From contig NZ_JAOVZU010000003.1 in assembly GCF_025717005.1 (NCBI RefSeq), positions 236,348 through 300,347 of the forward strand: DNA of 64,000 nucleotides, written 5' to 3'. Numbering within the stretch: position 1 is the first letter of the stretch; each line of letters opens with the position of its first letter. Made by a program: the position numbers and the translations under genes. Below, piece by piece: positions 63,845-64,000 of this stretch. Origin of the DNA: Actinotalea endophytica (lineage in GTDB: Bacteria; Actinomycetota; Actinomycetes; Actinomycetales; Cellulomonadaceae). The notes under the pieces are model-generated. The model saw only the letters and a program-made list of their open reading frames with translations, had not been told where the DNA came from and made no database searches.

Positions 63845-64000
63845 TCAGTCCCGGGCCTGCCACGTGCAGACGCAGGCCTCGTTGCCCTCCGGGTCGGCCA
63901 GTACCCAGAACGCGGGCGCGCGGGTGTCCCGGACCAGCGTCCCGCCGGCCGCGAGAGCGGCCGCGACGCGAGCCTCGGCCTCGTCGTGCGGCACCGTGAC
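63845..64000 (-). CDS. VOC (glyoxalase-like) protein, C-terminal part (cut by window edge)
   Basis: The last 51 codons run off the right edge. Visible: VTVPHDEAEARVAAALAAGG, then FWVLADPEGNEACVCTW, a typical end strand of a vicinal oxygen chelate/glyoxalase-like domain (LADPEGNE, with the acidic metal ligand). The start lies outside the window. Substrate unknown. Confidence 0.75.
   Translation of the reverse strand, partial: VTVPHDEAEARVAAALAAGGTLVRDTRAPAFWVLADPEGNEACVCTWQARD

Overview
The window is about 64 kb of very GC-rich DNA, densely packed, with many GTG starts, actinobacterial synteny (for example mutM-rnc-rpmF-DUF177-SepIVA and murA-plsC-gpsA) and zinc-ribbon forms of L28 and L32. 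Gene content and order fit a chromosome of the order Micrococcales, most likely Cellulomonas or a close relative (Cellulomonadaceae). This placement is inference from the encoded proteins. No phage, plasmid, insertion sequence or CRISPR array was found.

Layout. 1-9,900: housekeeping, mostly minus strand: start of a response regulator, mutM, rnc, rpmF, a DUF177 gene, a SepIVA-like coiled-coil gene, coaD, rsmD, an ABC exporter pair and recG, then rpmB and an acetyltransferase on plus. 9,990-21,200: thiL, a DUF3515 lipoprotein, then an unusual envelope-like block. That block has a divergent Ddl-type ATP-grasp enzyme on plus, and on minus an alpha/beta hydrolase, a membrane-anchored MurF-like ligase and a second Ddl-like enzyme. 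It sits where a normal ddl is expected between gpsA and thiL. Next come a Cys/Met-metabolism PLP enzyme, an AMIN-like lipoprotein and murA-plsC-gpsA. 21,300-26,600: a flavin oxidoreductase and a VOC protein, then leuC-leuD with the divergent IclR regulator ndgR. 26,649-26,894: tRNA-Glu(CTC) and tRNA-Gln(CTG). 27,050-36,800: gamma-glutamyltransferase, TauE-like permease, EamA exporter, alkyl-DNA methyltransferase, amylosucrase, HAD hydrolase, gltX and an FAH-family enzyme. 36,800-47,700: mixed single genes, including rnhA, a Ski2-like helicase, a dodecin and YggS. 47,700-53,500: lipoate ligase-like, YeiH with a divergent LysR regulator, and a sulfide:quinone oxidoreductase behind a CsoR/CstR-type operator with a conserved-looking 50-residue partner. 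53,500-64,000: a branched-chain amino acid supercluster on minus: ilvB-ilvN-ilvC-ASCH-leuB-ilvE-ilvE, and cimA separately.

Regulation visible in the sequence. Both ilvB and cimA are preceded by a promoter, a very short leader peptide with runs of the controlling codons (four Val; Leu-Ile-Ile), and a terminator hairpin with a T-run, which is the layout of transcription attenuation. A window-wide pattern is a TANNNT -10 hexamer ending 6 or 7 bases before the start codon of many genes, which indicates leaderless mRNAs and helps choose starts.

The best candidates for something undescribed are the MurF-like/Ddl-like/hydrolase operon, the cimA attenuator with an Ile-rich leader peptide, and the structured region ahead of the unknown gene at 47,354.
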